Positions 45,301 through 55,926 of a stretch of 64,000 nucleotides of DNA are shown here, one piece after another. The stretch comes from Maribacter luteus (GTDB lineage Bacteria; Bacteroidota; Bacteroidia; Flavobacteriales; Flavobacteriaceae): NCBI RefSeq assembly GCF_009674825.1, contig NZ_WKJH01000030.1, positions 470,255-534,254 on the forward strand, read 5' to 3'. Made by a program: the position numbers and the translations under genes. The notes beneath the pieces are model-generated. The model saw nothing but the letters and a program-made list of their open reading frames with translations, was not told where the DNA came from and did no database searches. Position 1 is the first letter of the stretch. Each line of letters opens with the position of its first letter.

Positions 45301-46764
45301 GTGGGCAAGTCCCCACTTTGGGCTCCGTTGGGTAGTGTTTTGGCTGTCGGATTGATTGTCTCTATGGTCTTGACCTTGTTCGTAGTTCCGATCCTATATT
45401 ACAAGTTTGCCAAAAAAGAATACCCACGAACACATGATCGCCCAAAGGTGAAGAAAATTTTATACAAACCAAGTTTCGGAATGTTGAAAATGAAATTATC
45501 AAAAATACTGCCTGCAATCCTTTTCTTGTTTGTGTTACAAATCGGTTATGGTCAAGAGCAACAGCTGAGTCTAGACGATGTAAAGGCTTTGGCGATTGAG
45601 AATAATAAAGAGATAGCTAAGGAACAGTACTCGTTAGATGCAGCCGGAGCCGCTCTAAAGGCTACAAAAACAATGGATAAACCTTCAATCGAGGCAAATG
45701 CTTATGGAATATATATTGATAACATTCCTATGGACTTATTGCCGAATACCATGTTGTATTCTTCAGTTGGGGTGTCCCAAGTGGTATATGCAGGGGGCAG
45801 GATCAATAAAGCTAAGAAATTAGCCCATACAGCCGTTGACCTACAAACTTCGAAAAAGAAATTGACACAAAGTGAGGTGCTGTTAGATGTGGAAACGACC
45901 TATTGGCAATTGGTCAATGTAAAAGGAAAGGTAGAATTGGCCCAGAAATATCAAAAGTTGTTGAAAGAATTATTGGTCGATCTCACTAACTTGTTTGAAG
46001 CCGGATTATCCTATAAAAATGACTTACTGGAAGTGCAGGTAGAAGCGAATCAGGCAGAGTTGAACCTGACCATTGCCAATGATAATCTACAAATGCTCAA
46101 ATTACGGATGGCGCAATTGACCGGATTGGAAAACACCGATTTTGATGTGAACGGCACCATAAACGAAGAAGCAATTTTGATAGAAGAAGCTATAATCTCG
46201 TCTGCAGTGGAAAATCGGCCTGAAATCGCTATGATGGAAAACGCTGTTGAAATTGGAAACCTTCAAACGGATTTGTTGAAAGCGGAAAGAAAACCTACCC
46301 TAGGAGTAAGTCTATCCGAGTCCTACACGTACGGTGATAATATAGATGCCACTCAGGGCGAAGATGATTTAACCAACTTTGTGGGATTGGCAAGTTTGAA
46401 CATTCCCATTTTTGATTGGGGAGGAAGAAAACAACGGGTAAAAGAACAACGTTTTAAGGTTGAGGCCCAAAAAGCCGAGCTGGAACAGACCAGAGAATTG
46501 GTCACAATTGAAATTCAAAACGCCTATTTAGAGCTGAATCAGGCTATAAAAAGAGTCGAAATTGCGAAAAAATCATTGGAACAAGCTGATGAAAACCTGA
46601 AACTTCATCAAGATAGGTTTGATGCCGGAACTGTTAATGGCAGTAAGGTCTTGGAAGCCCAAGTACTTTGGCAACAAGCCTATTCCGATTTGATTGATGC
46701 AAAGGCCAACTACAATATTCGCAAGGCAACATATTTCAAAAGTATCGGGCAATTAAATCAGTAA
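42352..46764 (+). CDS. RND efflux pump fused to a TolC-type outer-membrane channel
   Basis: A 1470-residue single reading frame. Residues 1-~1035 form a complete RND permease of the AcrB/HAE-1 type: first helix at ~15-35, 12 helices overall, proton-relay region LGMVVDNAIVVVDN with D409 and N410, and a second half starting near 530. At 1044-1070 lies MLKMKLSKILPAILF and a following signal-peptide-like helix ending GYGQ. Residues ~1070-1470 form a complete two-repeat OEP/TolC protein (LSLDDVKALAIENNKEIA; GLASLNIPIFDWGGRKQRV). No stop separates the parts. Either a polyprotein cleaved at GYGQ or internal initiation at M1047 could free the channel. Confidence 0.93.
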   Translation: MKNVKINFIEAAMKYREVTIVLTLLLMVFGLYSLFTMPRSEDPEITVRKGLVIAAYPGADELQVEQQLTEKIEQYLFSFEEVKKDETISDTKAGQVVITVELNENVKDTDRFWATLQNGLNTTFRMNYTLPNGIVGPIVNSNFGDVVAQMITVSAPGRSYAEIESYLDKLEDGLKTIDETSKINRYGEQKEQIYVTLNNEKLKQYGIDISNIAQIIQTQNATGYAGEIKLQHVNANVFAKNQYKNATALGNQIVFSDPMGKIIRLKDIATIERKYEEEESYIQVDNQRVTMLSVEMQPGNNIVKFGEKVEEKISEIKQHLPQDVQIKTIVNQPEVVKESINHFMLEFIIAISAVIIVVILLLPFRVAVVSALACPIAIIITFGILNMIGIEIHQVSLAALIIVLGMVVDNAIVVVDNYIEKLDEGIDNWTAAWQAATQLMVPIFTATLAIIFAFLPLALFLNGLAKEFIQSLPIAVAIALVTSFLVALLLTPYMCYVSIKKGLKHKVSERPPKLSLLDRIQSRFNNWLDYSFRHPNITLAFGIVSIIMAFIIAGNTEQELFPTAERNQFNIEVWLPNGYPLKETEKVVNRIEKEIRDDERIVTVASFVGTSSPRFHTTYAPEVPRENFAQIFITTIGNDETDELAHEYLKKFDGYIPDGYIRVRQLALKESPAPIEIRIVGEDMNDQKKVAEQVKTILEYAEGTNWIRTTYQDDYFGINVNLDDNKANRVGVTNAMVSQTLGAGLSGYPVSTLYEGDKPIDILLRLDVENRNDIDDVGEVSIPTLYGTKIPLKEIASISPEWHTGVIARRNGLRTLTVQTETQMGIKASNILKKIKPTIDNLELPEGITLNYGGEYESSSETMPQMATSLAVSLVLIFLVLLFQFKNFTRVLIVLATFPLSLLGAFLGLQLTGNPFGFTAFMGVISLIGIVVRNGIILVDYADELAIDHNYSIKGAAKAAGKRRMRPIFLTSAAAAVGVIPMIVGKSPLWAPLGSVLAVGLIVSMVLTLFVVPILYYKFAKKEYPRTHDRPKVKKILYKPSFGMLKMKLSKILPAILFLFVLQIGYGQEQQLSLDDVKALAIENNKEIAKEQYSLDAAGAALKATKTMDKPSIEANAYGIYIDNIPMDLLPNTMLYSSVGVSQVVYAGGRINKAKKLAHTAVDLQTSKKKLTQSEVLLDVETTYWQLVNVKGKVELAQKYQKLLKELLVDLTNLFEAGLSYKNDLLEVQVEANQAELNLTIANDNLQMLKLRMAQLTGLENTDFDVNGTINEEAILIEEAIISSAVENRPEIAMMENAVEIGNLQTDLLKAERKPTLGVSLSESYTYGDNIDATQGEDDLTNFVGLASLNIPIFDWGGRKQRVKEQRFKVEAQKAELEQTRELVTIEIQNAYLELNQAIKRVEIAKKSLEQADENLKLHQDRFDAGTVNGSKVLEAQVLWQQAYSDLIDAKANYNIRKATYFKSIGQLNQ

Positions 46765-46769
46765 ATGAT

Positions 46770-47381
46770 ATGGAAACGACAATCTTTGGTAAAAAAGACA
46801 TCATCTTGAAGAAGGCAACCCTCTTGTTTACAAAATATGGGACCCAAAGCTTATCAATGGATGATATAGCAAATGAATGTGGCGTTTCAAAAAGGACCGT
46901 TTATAAATATTTCCAGAATAAGGCCGATCTCATTAATCAAATTATCGGAATAAAAATTACAAGGTTCCAAGAAAATTTAGAGGATATTACCATGAAGTCG
47001 AAAAATGCCGTTGTAGAACTCCATTGGTTTTTTATGTACTACAAAGAAGTAATATCCTCTTATTCACCTACTTTCTTAAGGGATTTAAAGCGCTCTGAAC
47101 TAATATTCTATGTAAAATATTCGAATATCAACAATGAAATCATACTACCTTTCTTCCTTAAAAATATTGAAAGAGGTCAATTAGAAGGGCTTTATAAGCA
47201 AGATTTGGACCAGGAAGAAATGAGCCAATCCGTTTTGAACATGTTAAGCTACATTTTTAGCGAAAATTCACTCGCCCATATTGAAAATACATACGGAACG
47301 TTGGATTTTTTTGGAAAGCTATTGATGCATAGATTGGTAACCGTGGAAGGATTGGATGAGTTAAATGCACAGAACTCATAA
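46770..47381 (+). CDS. TetR/AcrR-family transcriptional regulator
   Basis: A 203-residue TetR-type protein. The N-terminal HTH (about 15-62) reads TLLFTKYGTQSLSMDDIANECGVSKRTVYKYFQNKADLI; the rest is the helical ligand-binding and dimer domain. It begins 5 bp after the RND-TolC gene, so it is co-transcribed with it and probably represses it. An intrinsic terminator follows at 47431-47478. Confidence 0.92.
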   Translation: METTIFGKKDIILKKATLLFTKYGTQSLSMDDIANECGVSKRTVYKYFQNKADLINQIIGIKITRFQENLEDITMKSKNAVVELHWFFMYYKEVISSYSPTFLRDLKRSELIFYVKYSNINNEIILPFFLKNIERGQLEGLYKQDLDQEEMSQSVLNMLSYIFSENSLAHIENTYGTLDFFGKLLMHRLVTVEGLDELNAQNS

Positions 47382-47430
47382 ACCATCTTGTAGAATTTAT
47401 AACATACTTACCCAAAACTTTTACCTGATA

Positions 47431-47478
47431 AAAACCCCTTGTATTCTAATCATACAAGGGGTTTTGTTTTTTATTTTT
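47431..47478 (+). terminator. Intrinsic terminator after the efflux operon
   Basis: A perfect 14-bp stem (AAAACCCCTTGTAT at 47431-47444; complement at 47452-47465) closes a 7-nt loop and is followed by GTTTTTTATTTTT. It lies 50 bp after the TetR stop. With the A-run on its other side it may also stop transcription from the minus strand (PorP/SprF side). Confidence 0.92.
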
Positions 47479-47488
47479 GACCTTTTTA

Positions 47489-47508
47489 GGTCTCGACTGC
47501 GCTCGACC
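47489..47508 (+). repeat. REP-like 20-mer, cluster 1
   Basis: GGTCTCGACTGCGCTCGACC, first of the plus-oriented copies. The 20-mer folds as an imperfect palindrome: GG and CC ends, a 2-nt TC bulge, TCGA arms and a CTGCGC loop. It is followed by TGACA, as in most copies; a truncated second unit follows at 47521-47533. Confidence 0.9.
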
Positions 47509-47520
47509 TGACAAAACCCT

Positions 47521-47775
47521 ACTGCGCTCGACCTGACAAACCTTGACTTGGATATTTGATAAGAAGCATAACTAAAAATTATTGGTGACCCTGTCCGGTC
47601 AGTGAACATGAAAATCATACCCATGAGGTCTCGACTGCGCTCGACCTGACATACCTCGACTTGGATATTTGATAAGAAGCATAACTAAAAATTATTGGTG
47701 ACCCTGTCCGGTCAGTGAACATGAAAATCATACCCATGAGGTCTCGACTGCGCTCGACTTGACATACCTCGACTA
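47521..47775 (+). repeat. 113-bp tandem duplication carrying the REP-like 20-mer
   Basis: Unit 1 is 47521-47633, unit 2 is 47634-47746, and a third, partial unit runs to about 47775 before diverging. Units 1 and 2 are near-identical (differences in the AAACCTT/ATACCTC stretch). Each contains ATTGGTGACCCTGTCCGGTC and ends in the 20-mer (47627-47646 and 47740-47759, the last with one change). This is a recent local amplification. Confidence 0.9.
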
Positions 47776-47870
47776 TGCCTGCCTAACAATTCTTGCCTTG
47801 TTTTTTGGATTACTATTGATCTGGTTGTTATCATTGGTGTGCTAAAAGCCCCTTTTTTATACCCCTGTCC

Positions 47871-47890
47871 GGTCGAGCGCAGTCGAGACC
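47871..47890 (-). repeat. REP-like 20-mer, cluster 1, inverted copy
   Basis: GGTCGAGCGCAGTCGAGACC on the plus strand, the exact reverse complement of the other copies, preceded by CCTGTCC. It closes the cluster beside the PorP/SprF gene, so the cluster has inverted outer ends. Confidence 0.9.
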
Positions 47891-47961
47891 TCTTTCCGAC
47901 CAGCCTAAACACAGAAACCTGGACTACGTTCATAGCCCAGGAAACCTTTCCCTCTTTTGGA

Positions 47962-48885
47962 TCACATCCTCAACTTAATGAATACCTCGTGTGTACCATT
48001 CGATTGTGACGCGATCTCGTTATCGAACGGTGCCTCATAGGCATAGCCCATATTGATCCAATTCGCCGCATTGAAGATAAACAATCCCCCAATTCCTTCT
48101 TCATACCTATACGTGGGGCCTATCTCAACCCTATCGTTAAAACTGAACGCTGCCGTAATATCCACAGAAAGCGGGGTAGCCTCTACATACCTAAACATGG
48201 TGGAGGGCTTGAACATTATTCCCTTAGAAAGCTCAAAATCATATCCCCCGGCCAAATACACATGGGCCTTACCGGCTGCATACGTTGCCAAGCCTTCCTC
48301 TTCCTCTAACCGATCATTACTTAATAGTGCCGGTACCGACAGGGAAGTAAAAAAACGTTCCCCTTTGAGCAATGCCCCGGCACCTATGTTCGGTTTAAAA
48401 CTACCATCGATATTGTTTAAATTTGGATCAGATCCAATACCGAATGTCGTTAACCCTGAAAGATTGGCATCATAGGAATTGGCCCCGGCCTTTACCCCGA
48501 AATAGAGCTCGGTTACGGCCGATAATTGCAATTTATAGGATACATCCACATTTATGGATGTACTTTTCTCAATGAACGTTTGGTCATTGATGATTGATAT
48601 CCCCAAGCCCAGGTTCTTGCCCATAGGGGTCCCGAAAAACACACTTTGGCTTTCCGGCGCACCTTCTACACTTACCCATTGACTCCTTATGTTCAGCCCC
48701 ACTTCGGTGCCCTGGGATACCCCAACACCCTCAACACCCATTGCGGCACCCGCATAGGCGGGATTCACCAAGTTCATCGTATAACGGTAAAAAGCTCGGT
48801 TGGGGTCTTGTTGCCCCATGACACTCACCAGTGTTAAAAATCCCAGTAAGCATAGAACGGTTGTTTTGATCGTGTTTTTTCTCAT
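47962..48885 (-). CDS. PorP/SprF-family type IX secretion membrane protein
   Basis: A 307-residue outer-membrane protein with signal peptide (TVLCLLGFLTLVSVMGQ). The PorP/SprF hallmarks are QQDPNRAFYRYTMNLVNPAYAGA near the mature N-terminus and LNIRSQWVSVEGAPESQSVFFGTPMGKNLGLGISIINDQT. Such proteins are encoded next to giant type IX-secreted adhesins and help their secretion or attachment, as SprF does for SprB. It lies 99 bp downstream of the adhesin gene on the same strand. FIFNAANWINMGYAYE is typical of the C-terminal barrel. Confidence 0.93.
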   Translation of the reverse strand: MRKNTIKTTVLCLLGFLTLVSVMGQQDPNRAFYRYTMNLVNPAYAGAAMGVEGVGVSQGTEVGLNIRSQWVSVEGAPESQSVFFGTPMGKNLGLGISIINDQTFIEKSTSINVDVSYKLQLSAVTELYFGVKAGANSYDANLSGLTTFGIGSDPNLNNIDGSFKPNIGAGALLKGERFFTSLSVPALLSNDRLEEEEGLATYAAGKAHVYLAGGYDFELSKGIMFKPSTMFRYVEATPLSVDITAAFSFNDRVEIGPTYRYEEGIGGLFIFNAANWINMGYAYEAPFDNEIASQSNGTHEVFIKLRM

Positions 48886-48984
48886 ATTATATTTTTTCGT
48901 TGCTTAATGAAGGCCGAGTTTTTTTGTGGGAACACATTCTGACCCGACCTTCACCCATGCAACAGTATTGGTTTTTTGTTTTTA

Positions 48985-51900
48985 TTAGTAGTTGATAAAA
49001 ATCCAGCCGTCTTGTGGTGCTGAACCATCATTTAAGTTAATGATGTAATAGTAGGATCCCGTAGGTACCTTCTCGCTTTTATTGTTATAAATAGCGCCCC
49101 AATCATTTTGGTAACCTATTGCCGAGAATACCTCATGGCCCCATCGGTTGTAAACTTTTACGATTGAGTTCGGGTAATTTTCGATTCCGTTTATGACCCA
49201 ACCATCGTTGATACCATCGCCGTTCGGGGTAAAGGCCTGGGCAGAAACAACTGTTGCGGGTATTTCAACGCTATCGTCTACTTTCTGACTGTCGCTACAA
49301 CCTTCCGCATCCACAGTTTCACCAGCTGGAGTGTCTGCGCACTGATCCATATCGTTCGTGACCCCGTCATTATCATCATCTTTCTGACTCGCTGCACAGC
49401 CTTCTGCATCCACTGTTTCATCTTCAGGGGAATCGGGGCATTGGTCCTCGTCATCGCTTACCCCGTCAAAATCGGAATCTTTTTGACTCTCTGAACAGCC
49501 TTCAGCGTCTACCGTTTCGCCAGCTGGGGTATCTGGACACATATCCAAGGTATCGTCGATACCATCACCATCGGTATCGGCATCTTTTTGGCTATCGGAA
49601 CAACCATTTGCATCTGCAGTCTCACCGATCGGTGTGTTTGCACAGATATCGTTTTCATCTAAAACACCATCGTCATCATCATCGGTATCGGCATTATCCC
49701 CCGTACCGTCACCATCGGTATCGGTATCCTCATTTGCATCTAATGGAAAAGCATCTTCGGTATCCAGGGTGCCGTCATCGTCATCATCGGTATCGGCATT
49801 GTTTCCTGTACCATCATTATCGGTGTCGGTCTCCTCGTTTTCATCCAATGGGAAGGCATCTTCCACATCAGGGGTGCCATCACCATCACTATCTTTCTGG
49901 CCATCGGAACAACCATTGGCATCTACCGTTTCACCAGCAGGGGTATCCGCACAGTTATCCATATCATCTGATACACCATCTTCATCCGAATCAACATTAC
50001 AATTTAGACCAGCATCCGTAATGGTCCAGCCGTAGGTATCAATAATACTTTGGCGAGCGGTTTCACCTTCACAATAACTGGTATAACCTCCAAAGGGGAC
50101 ATCGTTTTGCAAGGACAGCGCGCTCCAGCCATTCAATAGACTATCGTAGTTGGTGGCTGATAAACCTGAATATTCAAACATGCCGGTCATATCGGTCACA
50201 TTTCCAATGTTCCAATTACTTAAATTTTGATCAAATTCACGTGCTCCCCTAAACATTTCTAACATGTTGGTCACATTGGAAACATTCCAATTGCTTATAT
50301 CCTGATTAAAAGATTTTGCACCATAAAACATATAATCCATAATGGTTACATTGCTCACATTCCAATTACTTAGATCTTGATTAAAAGAACTCGCCCATTC
50401 GAACATACTACCCATGTCGATAGCACTACTAACATTCCAATTCGCAATATTTCCATTAAAAACTTCTGCACTAGAGAACATTCCTGACATATCAGTAACT
50501 TTGCTCACATCCCAATTGCCTATTTCCTGATTAAAAGCTTGAGCATTAGCGAACGTTCTCTCCATATTGGTAACATTGGCCACATTCCACCCCCCTATAT
50601 CCTGGTTAAAAGAAGATGCATAATAGAACATTTCTGACATTTTGGTAACCTTGCTCACATCCCAATTACTTACATCTTGATTAAAAGAATCCGTGAATCC
50701 AAACATGCGACTCATGTCAATGACGCTACTAACATTCCAACCTGCAATGTTTCCATTAAAAACAGATGCATTAGAGAACATTCCTGACATATTGGTAACA
50801 TTCGACACCTTCCAATTGCCTATATCCTGATTAAAAGCTTGTGCATAATAGAACATACTAGACATATTGGTTACATTACTTACGTCCCAATTGCTTAAAT
50901 CCTGATTAAAAGAAGATGCTGCCGAAAACATTTCTGACATATTGGTTACATTGCTCACATCCCAATTGCCAATATCTTTGTTAAATTTATAGGCACTATT
51001 GAACATAGAGCTCATATCTGTCACCATAGAAAGGTTAGGTACATCTGTGGCATTGACCTCCAAATTATTGCAGTAGGCAAAACTACTTTCCATAGACCCC
51101 CAAACCTGACTACCCCATTGTTCTACCGAAAGTAATTTACGGCTATCACTACTATTTAAATCAAACTTTAAATGCGGAAAGTCTCCTCTAATACTAACGG
51201 TATACGTACCTGGTGTTTCGTAAGAGTGAGAAACATTGCCCGTATGTACGCTTCCATCATAAGTGTTATCTCCCCAATCTACGGTATAGGCAAAGTCGCC
51301 ATCTCCCGTTTTTATATAAATTTGATTATCCAGGGAAACCCCATTATTATCCGTTTTCCACGTTGTAACAAAGGGCAAGGTACAATCTTCCCCTCCATCG
51401 GTAATTGTCCAACCATAAGTATCGATAATATTTTGGCGTGCAGTGGACCCAGCACAATAAATACTATGCCCTCCACTAAATGACACCCCATTTTGCAGGG
51501 TTAAATCGGCCCAACCATTTAATAAGCTATCATAATTTTTTGTGGAAAGTCCTGCACTATCGAACATATTTTCCATATCTGTCACATTGGATACCTCCCA
51601 ATCACTAATATCTTGGTCGAAAGCAATTGCTGAAGAGAACATACTTGACATATTCACAACACTACTTACATCCCAGCCACCAATATTTTGATTAAAATCA
51701 TTCGTGGAATGGAACATCCCTTGCATCGAGGTAGCATGGCCCACATTCCAATTACCAATATCCTGGTTAAAGGTCAATGCTCTATAGAACATATACCCCA
51801 TATTGGTTACGTTACTTACATCCCAACTACTAATATCTTGGTTAAAATAATGGCTATCAGCGAACATATAACTCATATCAGTTACGTTACTCACATCCCA

Positions 51901-54900
51901 ACTACCAATATCTTGGTTAAATTGAACAGCAGCGTAAAACATATAACTCATATCGGTTACCGAAGAAAGATTTGGTACGTCTGTTGCATTGAATATTATA
52001 CTGGAACAAGAGTAAAAACTAGAATTCATGGACTCCCATACCTGAGTACCCCATTGTTCAACAGATAGTAATTTTTGATGATCACCTTTTGACTCTGTGA
52101 ATTTTAAATGAGGGAAATCTCCACTAATACTTACGGTATACGTACCTGCTGTTGCATAGGTATGGATGGCGTCACCTGTATAGATTGTGTTGTCTGTTAT
52201 GCCATCGCCCCAATCTACGGTATAGGCAAAAGTGCCTTCACCAGTGGGGATAATTATTTGATTATCATTTGACTCAACATTATAATCCGTTTTCCAGGTG
52301 GTGATGAAGGGGCAATCCTCTCCGCCATCATTAAATTCCCACCCATAGTCTTCATCTAATTCTTGCCGTGCTGTTGCCCCGGCACAATAGGTGCTATTGC
52401 CGCCGCTGAATTCAACATTTGTTGGTATTTTTGTTTCCCCGACGGAGGTATCCAAAGTACTCCACCCAATTAGGGTGTCATCGTAATTGGCCGTGGATAG
52501 TTTGACATCTTTAAACATATCGTCCATGAGTAAAACACTACCTATGTCCCAACTACCAAGATTTTGATCAAATGCTATTGCTCCTTCAAACATAGATTGC
52601 ATATTGGTTACCTCACCAACATCCCAGGAACCAATATCCTGATTGAAATTTGCTGCACCCAAGAACATACTGTTCATATTGGTGACATTGCCCACATCCC
52701 AATTGCTGATATTCCCATTGAAAGCCGTAGCCCCATTGAACATAGACCACATACTAGTAACATTGCCCACATCCCAAGCATGAAGGTCTTTGTTAAATGA
52801 TGTGGCACCCTCGAACATTCCCTCCATAACGATAACATTGCCCACATCCCAATTGCCAATATCCCCATTGAAAGCCGTAGCATCTTGGAACATAAAGGAC
52901 ATGCTTACAACACTGGAAACCTCCCAATCATTAAGGTCTTTGTTAAATGACGTGGCTTCATAGAACATTCCTCTCATATCAATAACGTTGCCCACATCCC
53001 AATTACCAATATCCCCATTGAAAGCCGTAGCCTCAGCGAACATAACGAACATGTTTTCAACACCGGATACCTCCCAATCATTAAGGTCTTTGTTAAATGA
53101 TGTGGCACCAGAGAACATTCCCTCCATATTAGTAACATTAGAAACATCCCAAGCACTTATATCCCCATTAAATTTAGTTGCCTCGGCGAACATATAAGAC
53201 ATATTGGTAACCAAAGAAAGATCTGGCGCATCCGTGGCATTATATTCCAAATTTTTACAACCCCTAAAACTTTGATACATAGTCGTCCATTGCTGGGTTC
53301 CCCACTGTTCTATAGATACTAATTTATCCCGATTAACATCATCAGGGCTTGACCAAAAATTTGGGTGCGGAAAATCGCCGCTAATGGTTACCGTATAGGT
53401 ATCCGCTGTGGCATAGGCATGTGTAGCATCGTCTGTATAGACTGTAGTATCTGTGGATCCATCTCCCCAATCTACGGTATAGGCAAAGGTGCCATAACCT
53501 GTGGTAATCTCTATATTGTCATTATCAGCTTCGGTTTTCCAAGTGGTGATAAAAGGCAAGAAGGGGCAATCCTCACCGGCATCGTTAATAGCCCACCCAT
53601 AGGTGTCGATTAAATCTTGCCGTGCTGTTGCTGCTTCACAATAATTGCTGTGTCTTGCTGTAAACACAATGTCTGTTGGTATTTGTGTTTCCCCGGCAGC
53701 TGTATCCAAAGTGTTCCAGCCTATTAAGGTGCTGTCGTAATTTTCCATTGACATACTTGTATCGTCGAAGAAATACTCCATATCCGTTACATTACTTATA
53801 TCCCAACTTCCTAAATTTTGGTCGAAATTCGATGCTGCTTCGAATATGCTGTACATGTTACTCACATTACCCACATCCCAATTGCTGATATCTTGATTAA
53901 AAGATGATGCCCGAAAAAACATTAGATTCATATCGGTCACACTGCTCACATCCCAACTGCTGATATCTTGATTAAACGATGTGGCAAAATAGAACATATG
54001 ACCCATTTTGGTCACATTACTTACATTCCAGTTGCTTATATCGCTATTGAATGAACTAGCATAGGCAAACATCCTCCTCATATCTGTCACCATGGATAAA
54101 TCTGGGGAATCTGCTGCATTTATAATTAGATTTGTACACCGGCTAAAGCTATAATACATACTCAGCCATTGCTGGGTTCCCCACTGTTCTACAGTAAGTA
54201 ATTTTTCATTATCTCCGGATTCTGGAAATTTTAAATGTGGAAAATCCCCGCTGATGCTTACCGTATAGGTGCCTTCAGCTGCATAGGTATGGGTGGCATC
54301 GCCTGTATACACCGTAGTATCGGTAGTACCATCGCCCCAATCCACGGTATAGGCAAAGGTGCCATCACCGGTGGGTATGGTAATTTGATTGTCGTTTGAT
54401 GACCCTTCATTATCGGTTTTCCAAGTGGTGACGAAGGCAGTTTCAGAACAATCCTTGCCCCCATCGGTAATTGTCCAACCGTAGGTGTTGATTAAATCCT
54501 GCCTTGCCGTTACACCTTCGCAATAGGTACTATTACCACCTTCGAATGTGATTCCTGTTGGTCTTTGTGTTTCTCCAGCAGCGGTATCCAAGGTGTTCCA
54601 GCCTATTAGGGTGTCGTCATAATTTGCAGTGGAAAGTCCTGCATTATTAAACATATCGTACATCCCGGTAACTTGGCCAATATCCCAAGTACTTAAATCT
54701 TGATCAAAAGCAGTTGCTCCTTGAAACATTCCTTGACCTATTCGAAACCCTGATGGCATCATAAATTCCTCTACAGACCCCATATTCGTTACGTTACTAA
54801 CATCCCAACCACTTATGTCCTGGTTAAAGGCTGTTGCGTCCGCAAACATGCCACCCATACCTAAAACATTGCTTACATCCCAATTGCCAATATTTTGATT

Positions 54901-55926
54901 AAAAGCAGCTGCTCCTTCAAACATTCCTGAAATTGATCTCGGAAACCCCATCTCATCTAAATAAGTCCCCATAGATATTACATTGCTTACATCCCAATTA
55001 CCGATATCCTGGTTGAAGGAAATAGCATCTGCGAACATACCGGACATATCCTGTACAAGACTTACATTCCAACCACCAATGTCTTGATTAAAACTGGTAG
55101 CCTCTTCAAACATACCCCCCATATCCGTTACTTTCGAGACATTCCAATTCCCGATGTTTTGATTAAAATTGGATGCATCATTAAACATATCATCCATATC
55201 CTCAACATTCGATACATTCCAACCACTAATATCTTGATTGAAAGCTGTGCTTATAAACATGTTGGCCATCGTTGTTACTTTACTTACATTCCAGTTGGAA
55301 ATATTTCCATTAAAAGAATCAGCCTGTAGAAACATACCTTCCATAAGGATAACGTTGGACACATCCCAGCTATTTAAATCCTGGTTAAATGTTTCAGCGC
55401 CGACAAACATTCTAGACATTTCAGTAACATTACTAACATTCCAGTTATCTATATTTGAATCTATTAATTTTGCGTAACCGAACATACTATTCATATTGGT
55501 CACTTGCGTAAGATCGGGTGCGTCAGAAGCATTGACTATCATATTGGAGCAATAGTAAAAACTCTTTTCCATGGATTCCCATACTTGATTTCCCCATTGC
55601 TCTACAGTAAGTAGTTTTTCACTATCTGTATTATAATCATTTCTTAAATGCGGAAAATCCCCGCTGATACTTACGGTATAGGTGCCTGCAGTTGCATACG
55701 TGTGGGTGGCATCACCCGTATACACGTTAGTATCGGTACTGCCATCGCCCCAATCTACGGTATAGGCAAAAGTGCCATTACCGGTAGGAATGGTAATTTG
55801 GTTGTTGTTAGATTCTCCATCATTATCCGTTTTCCAGGTGGTGATGAAGTCATCTTGTGCCTGCAGAAAGCCGAAGCTTAGAAACGCTAGCAGGATAAGC
55901 AAGGGGTTTGTAAAATTCTTTTTCAT
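48985..55926 (-). CDS. Giant BspA-repeat surface adhesin secreted by type IX system
   Basis: A 2313-residue cell-surface protein. A signal peptide ([16 protein letters not shown]) precedes five modules starting near residues 28, 499, 793, 1206 and 1517. Each opens with a PKD-like domain (TTWKT..., [25 protein letters not shown]) and continues with 25-residue BspA/DUF285 repeats of the pattern [20 protein letters not shown]. Each closes with a cap ending [13 protein letters not shown] or similar. Calcium-binding thrombospondin type 3 repeats cover about 1978-2212. The last ~80 residues ([34 protein letters not shown]) are the gliding-motility-associated type B sorting domain. Likely adhesion or gliding. 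Confidence 0.95.
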   Translation of the reverse strand: MKKNFTNPLLILLAFLSFGFLQAQDDFITTWKTDNDGESNNNQITIPTGNGTFAYTVDWGDGSTDTNVYTGDATHTYATAGTYTVSISGDFPHLRNDYNTDSEKLLTVEQWGNQVWESMEKSFYYCSNMIVNASDAPDLTQVTNMNSMFGYAKLIDSNIDNWNVSNVTEMSRMFVGAETFNQDLNSWDVSNVILMEGMFLQADSFNGNISNWNVSKVTTMANMFISTAFNQDISGWNVSNVEDMDDMFNDASNFNQNIGNWNVSKVTDMGGMFEEATSFNQDIGGWNVSLVQDMSGMFADAISFNQDIGNWDVSNVISMGTYLDEMGFPRSISGMFEGAAAFNQNIGNWDVSNVLGMGGMFADATAFNQDISGWDVSNVTNMGSVEEFMMPSGFRIGQGMFQGATAFDQDLSTWDIGQVTGMYDMFNNAGLSTANYDDTLIGWNTLDTAAGETQRPTGITFEGGNSTYCEGVTARQDLINTYGWTITDGGKDCSETAFVTTWKTDNEGSSNDNQITIPTGDGTFAYTVDWGDGTTDTTVYTGDATHTYAAEGTYTVSISGDFPHLKFPESGDNEKLLTVEQWGTQQWLSMYYSFSRCTNLIINAADSPDLSMVTDMRRMFAYASSFNSDISNWNVSNVTKMGHMFYFATSFNQDISSWDVSSVTDMNLMFFRASSFNQDISNWDVGNVSNMYSIFEAASNFDQNLGSWDISNVTDMEYFFDDTSMSMENYDSTLIGWNTLDTAAGETQIPTDIVFTARHSNYCEAATARQDLIDTYGWAINDAGEDCPFLPFITTWKTEADNDNIEITTGYGTFAYTVDWGDGSTDTTVYTDDATHAYATADTYTVTISGDFPHPNFWSSPDDVNRDKLVSIEQWGTQQWTTMYQSFRGCKNLEYNATDAPDLSLVTNMSYMFAEATKFNGDISAWDVSNVTNMEGMFSGATSFNKDLNDWEVSGVENMFVMFAEATAFNGDIGNWDVGNVIDMRGMFYEATSFNKDLNDWEVSSVVSMSFMFQDATAFNGDIGNWDVGNVIVMEGMFEGATSFNKDLHAWDVGNVTSMWSMFNGATAFNGNISNWDVGNVTNMNSMFLGAANFNQDIGSWDVGEVTNMQSMFEGAIAFDQNLGSWDIGSVLLMDDMFKDVKLSTANYDDTLIGWSTLDTSVGETKIPTNVEFSGGNSTYCAGATARQELDEDYGWEFNDGGEDCPFITTWKTDYNVESNDNQIIIPTGEGTFAYTVDWGDGITDNTIYTGDAIHTYATAGTYTVSISGDFPHLKFTESKGDHQKLLSVEQWGTQVWESMNSSFYSCSSIIFNATDVPNLSSVTDMSYMFYAAVQFNQDIGSWDVSNVTDMSYMFADSHYFNQDISSWDVSNVTNMGYMFYRALTFNQDIGNWNVGHATSMQGMFHSTNDFNQNIGGWDVSSVVNMSSMFSSAIAFDQDISDWEVSNVTDMENMFDSAGLSTKNYDSLLNGWADLTLQNGVSFSGGHSIYCAGSTARQNIIDTYGWTITDGGEDCTLPFVTTWKTDNNGVSLDNQIYIKTGDGDFAYTVDWGDNTYDGSVHTGNVSHSYETPGTYTVSIRGDFPHLKFDLNSSDSRKLLSVEQWGSQVWGSMESSFAYCNNLEVNATDVPNLSMVTDMSSMFNSAYKFNKDIGNWDVSNVTNMSEMFSAASSFNQDLSNWDVSNVTNMSSMFYYAQAFNQDIGNWKVSNVTNMSGMFSNASVFNGNIAGWNVSSVIDMSRMFGFTDSFNQDVSNWDVSKVTKMSEMFYYASSFNQDIGGWNVANVTNMERTFANAQAFNQEIGNWDVSKVTDMSGMFSSAEVFNGNIANWNVSSAIDMGSMFEWASSFNQDLSNWNVSNVTIMDYMFYGAKSFNQDISNWNVSNVTNMLEMFRGAREFDQNLSNWNIGNVTDMTGMFEYSGLSATNYDSLLNGWSALSLQNDVPFGGYTSYCEGETARQSIIDTYGWTITDAGLNCNVDSDEDGVSDDMDNCADTPAGETVDANGCSDGQKDSDGDGTPDVEDAFPLDENEETDTDNDGTGNNADTDDDDDGTLDTEDAFPLDANEDTDTDGDGTGDNADTDDDDDGVLDENDICANTPIGETADANGCSDSQKDADTDGDGIDDTLDMCPDTPAGETVDAEGCSESQKDSDFDGVSDDEDQCPDSPEDETVDAEGCAASQKDDDNDGVTNDMDQCADTPAGETVDAEGCSDSQKVDDSVEIPATVVSAQAFTPNGDGINDGWVINGIENYPNSIVKVYNRWGHEVFSAIGYQNDWGAIYNNKSEKVPTGSYYYIINLNDGSAPQDGWIFINY
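49290..49990 (-). repeat. Thrombospondin type 3 coding repeats
   Basis: Within the adhesin gene, repeats encoding DxDxDG-type calcium loops ([20 protein letters not shown] and similar, plus [15 protein letters not shown] units) make a low-complexity GAT/GAC-rich tract. The opposite strand is open for over 130 codons as a consequence, which should not be read as a gene. Confidence 0.85.
50200..55500 (-). repeat. Tandem ~75-bp repeats encoding BspA/DUF285 units
   Basis: Several dozen 25-codon units per gene, interrupted four times by PKD-like domains. Recurring DNA words such as ATCCCAATTGCC and AATATCCTGATTAAA (plus-strand view) show recent duplication as well as protein-level similarity. Such tracts are prone to unit gain or loss and assembly collapse. 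Confidence 0.85.

Larger units (their letters stand above)
47382..47961. other. 580-bp intergenic region: terminator plus REP-like repeat cluster 1
   Basis: Contains the efflux-operon terminator (47431-47478), three plus-oriented copies of the REP-like 20-mer, one partial and one inverted copy, and a 113-bp tandem duplication. Short open frames inside it are formed by the repeats and are not considered genes. No promoter is assigned. Confidence 0.75.

Noticed and set aside
45481..46764. Annotating the TolC part of the efflux fusion as a separate gene
   Set aside because: No stop codon divides the frames; internal initiation at 45490 is possible but unsupported, so it is kept as one gene with the alternative stated.
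47421..47933. Minus-strand short frames across repeat cluster 1
   Set aside because: Formed by REP-like repeats and the terminator; no protein-like composition outside repeats.
49608..50035. Long plus-strand open frames rich in His/Arg/Ser opposite the adhesin
   Set aside because: They are the complement of the Asp/Gly-rich thrombospondin type 3 coding repeats; composition follows from the repeat and there is no independent support.
51688..55477. Many plus-strand frames encoding repeated HIP/TNILVK-type peptides
   Set aside because: Antisense shadows of the BspA repeats, recurring with the same 75-bp period.
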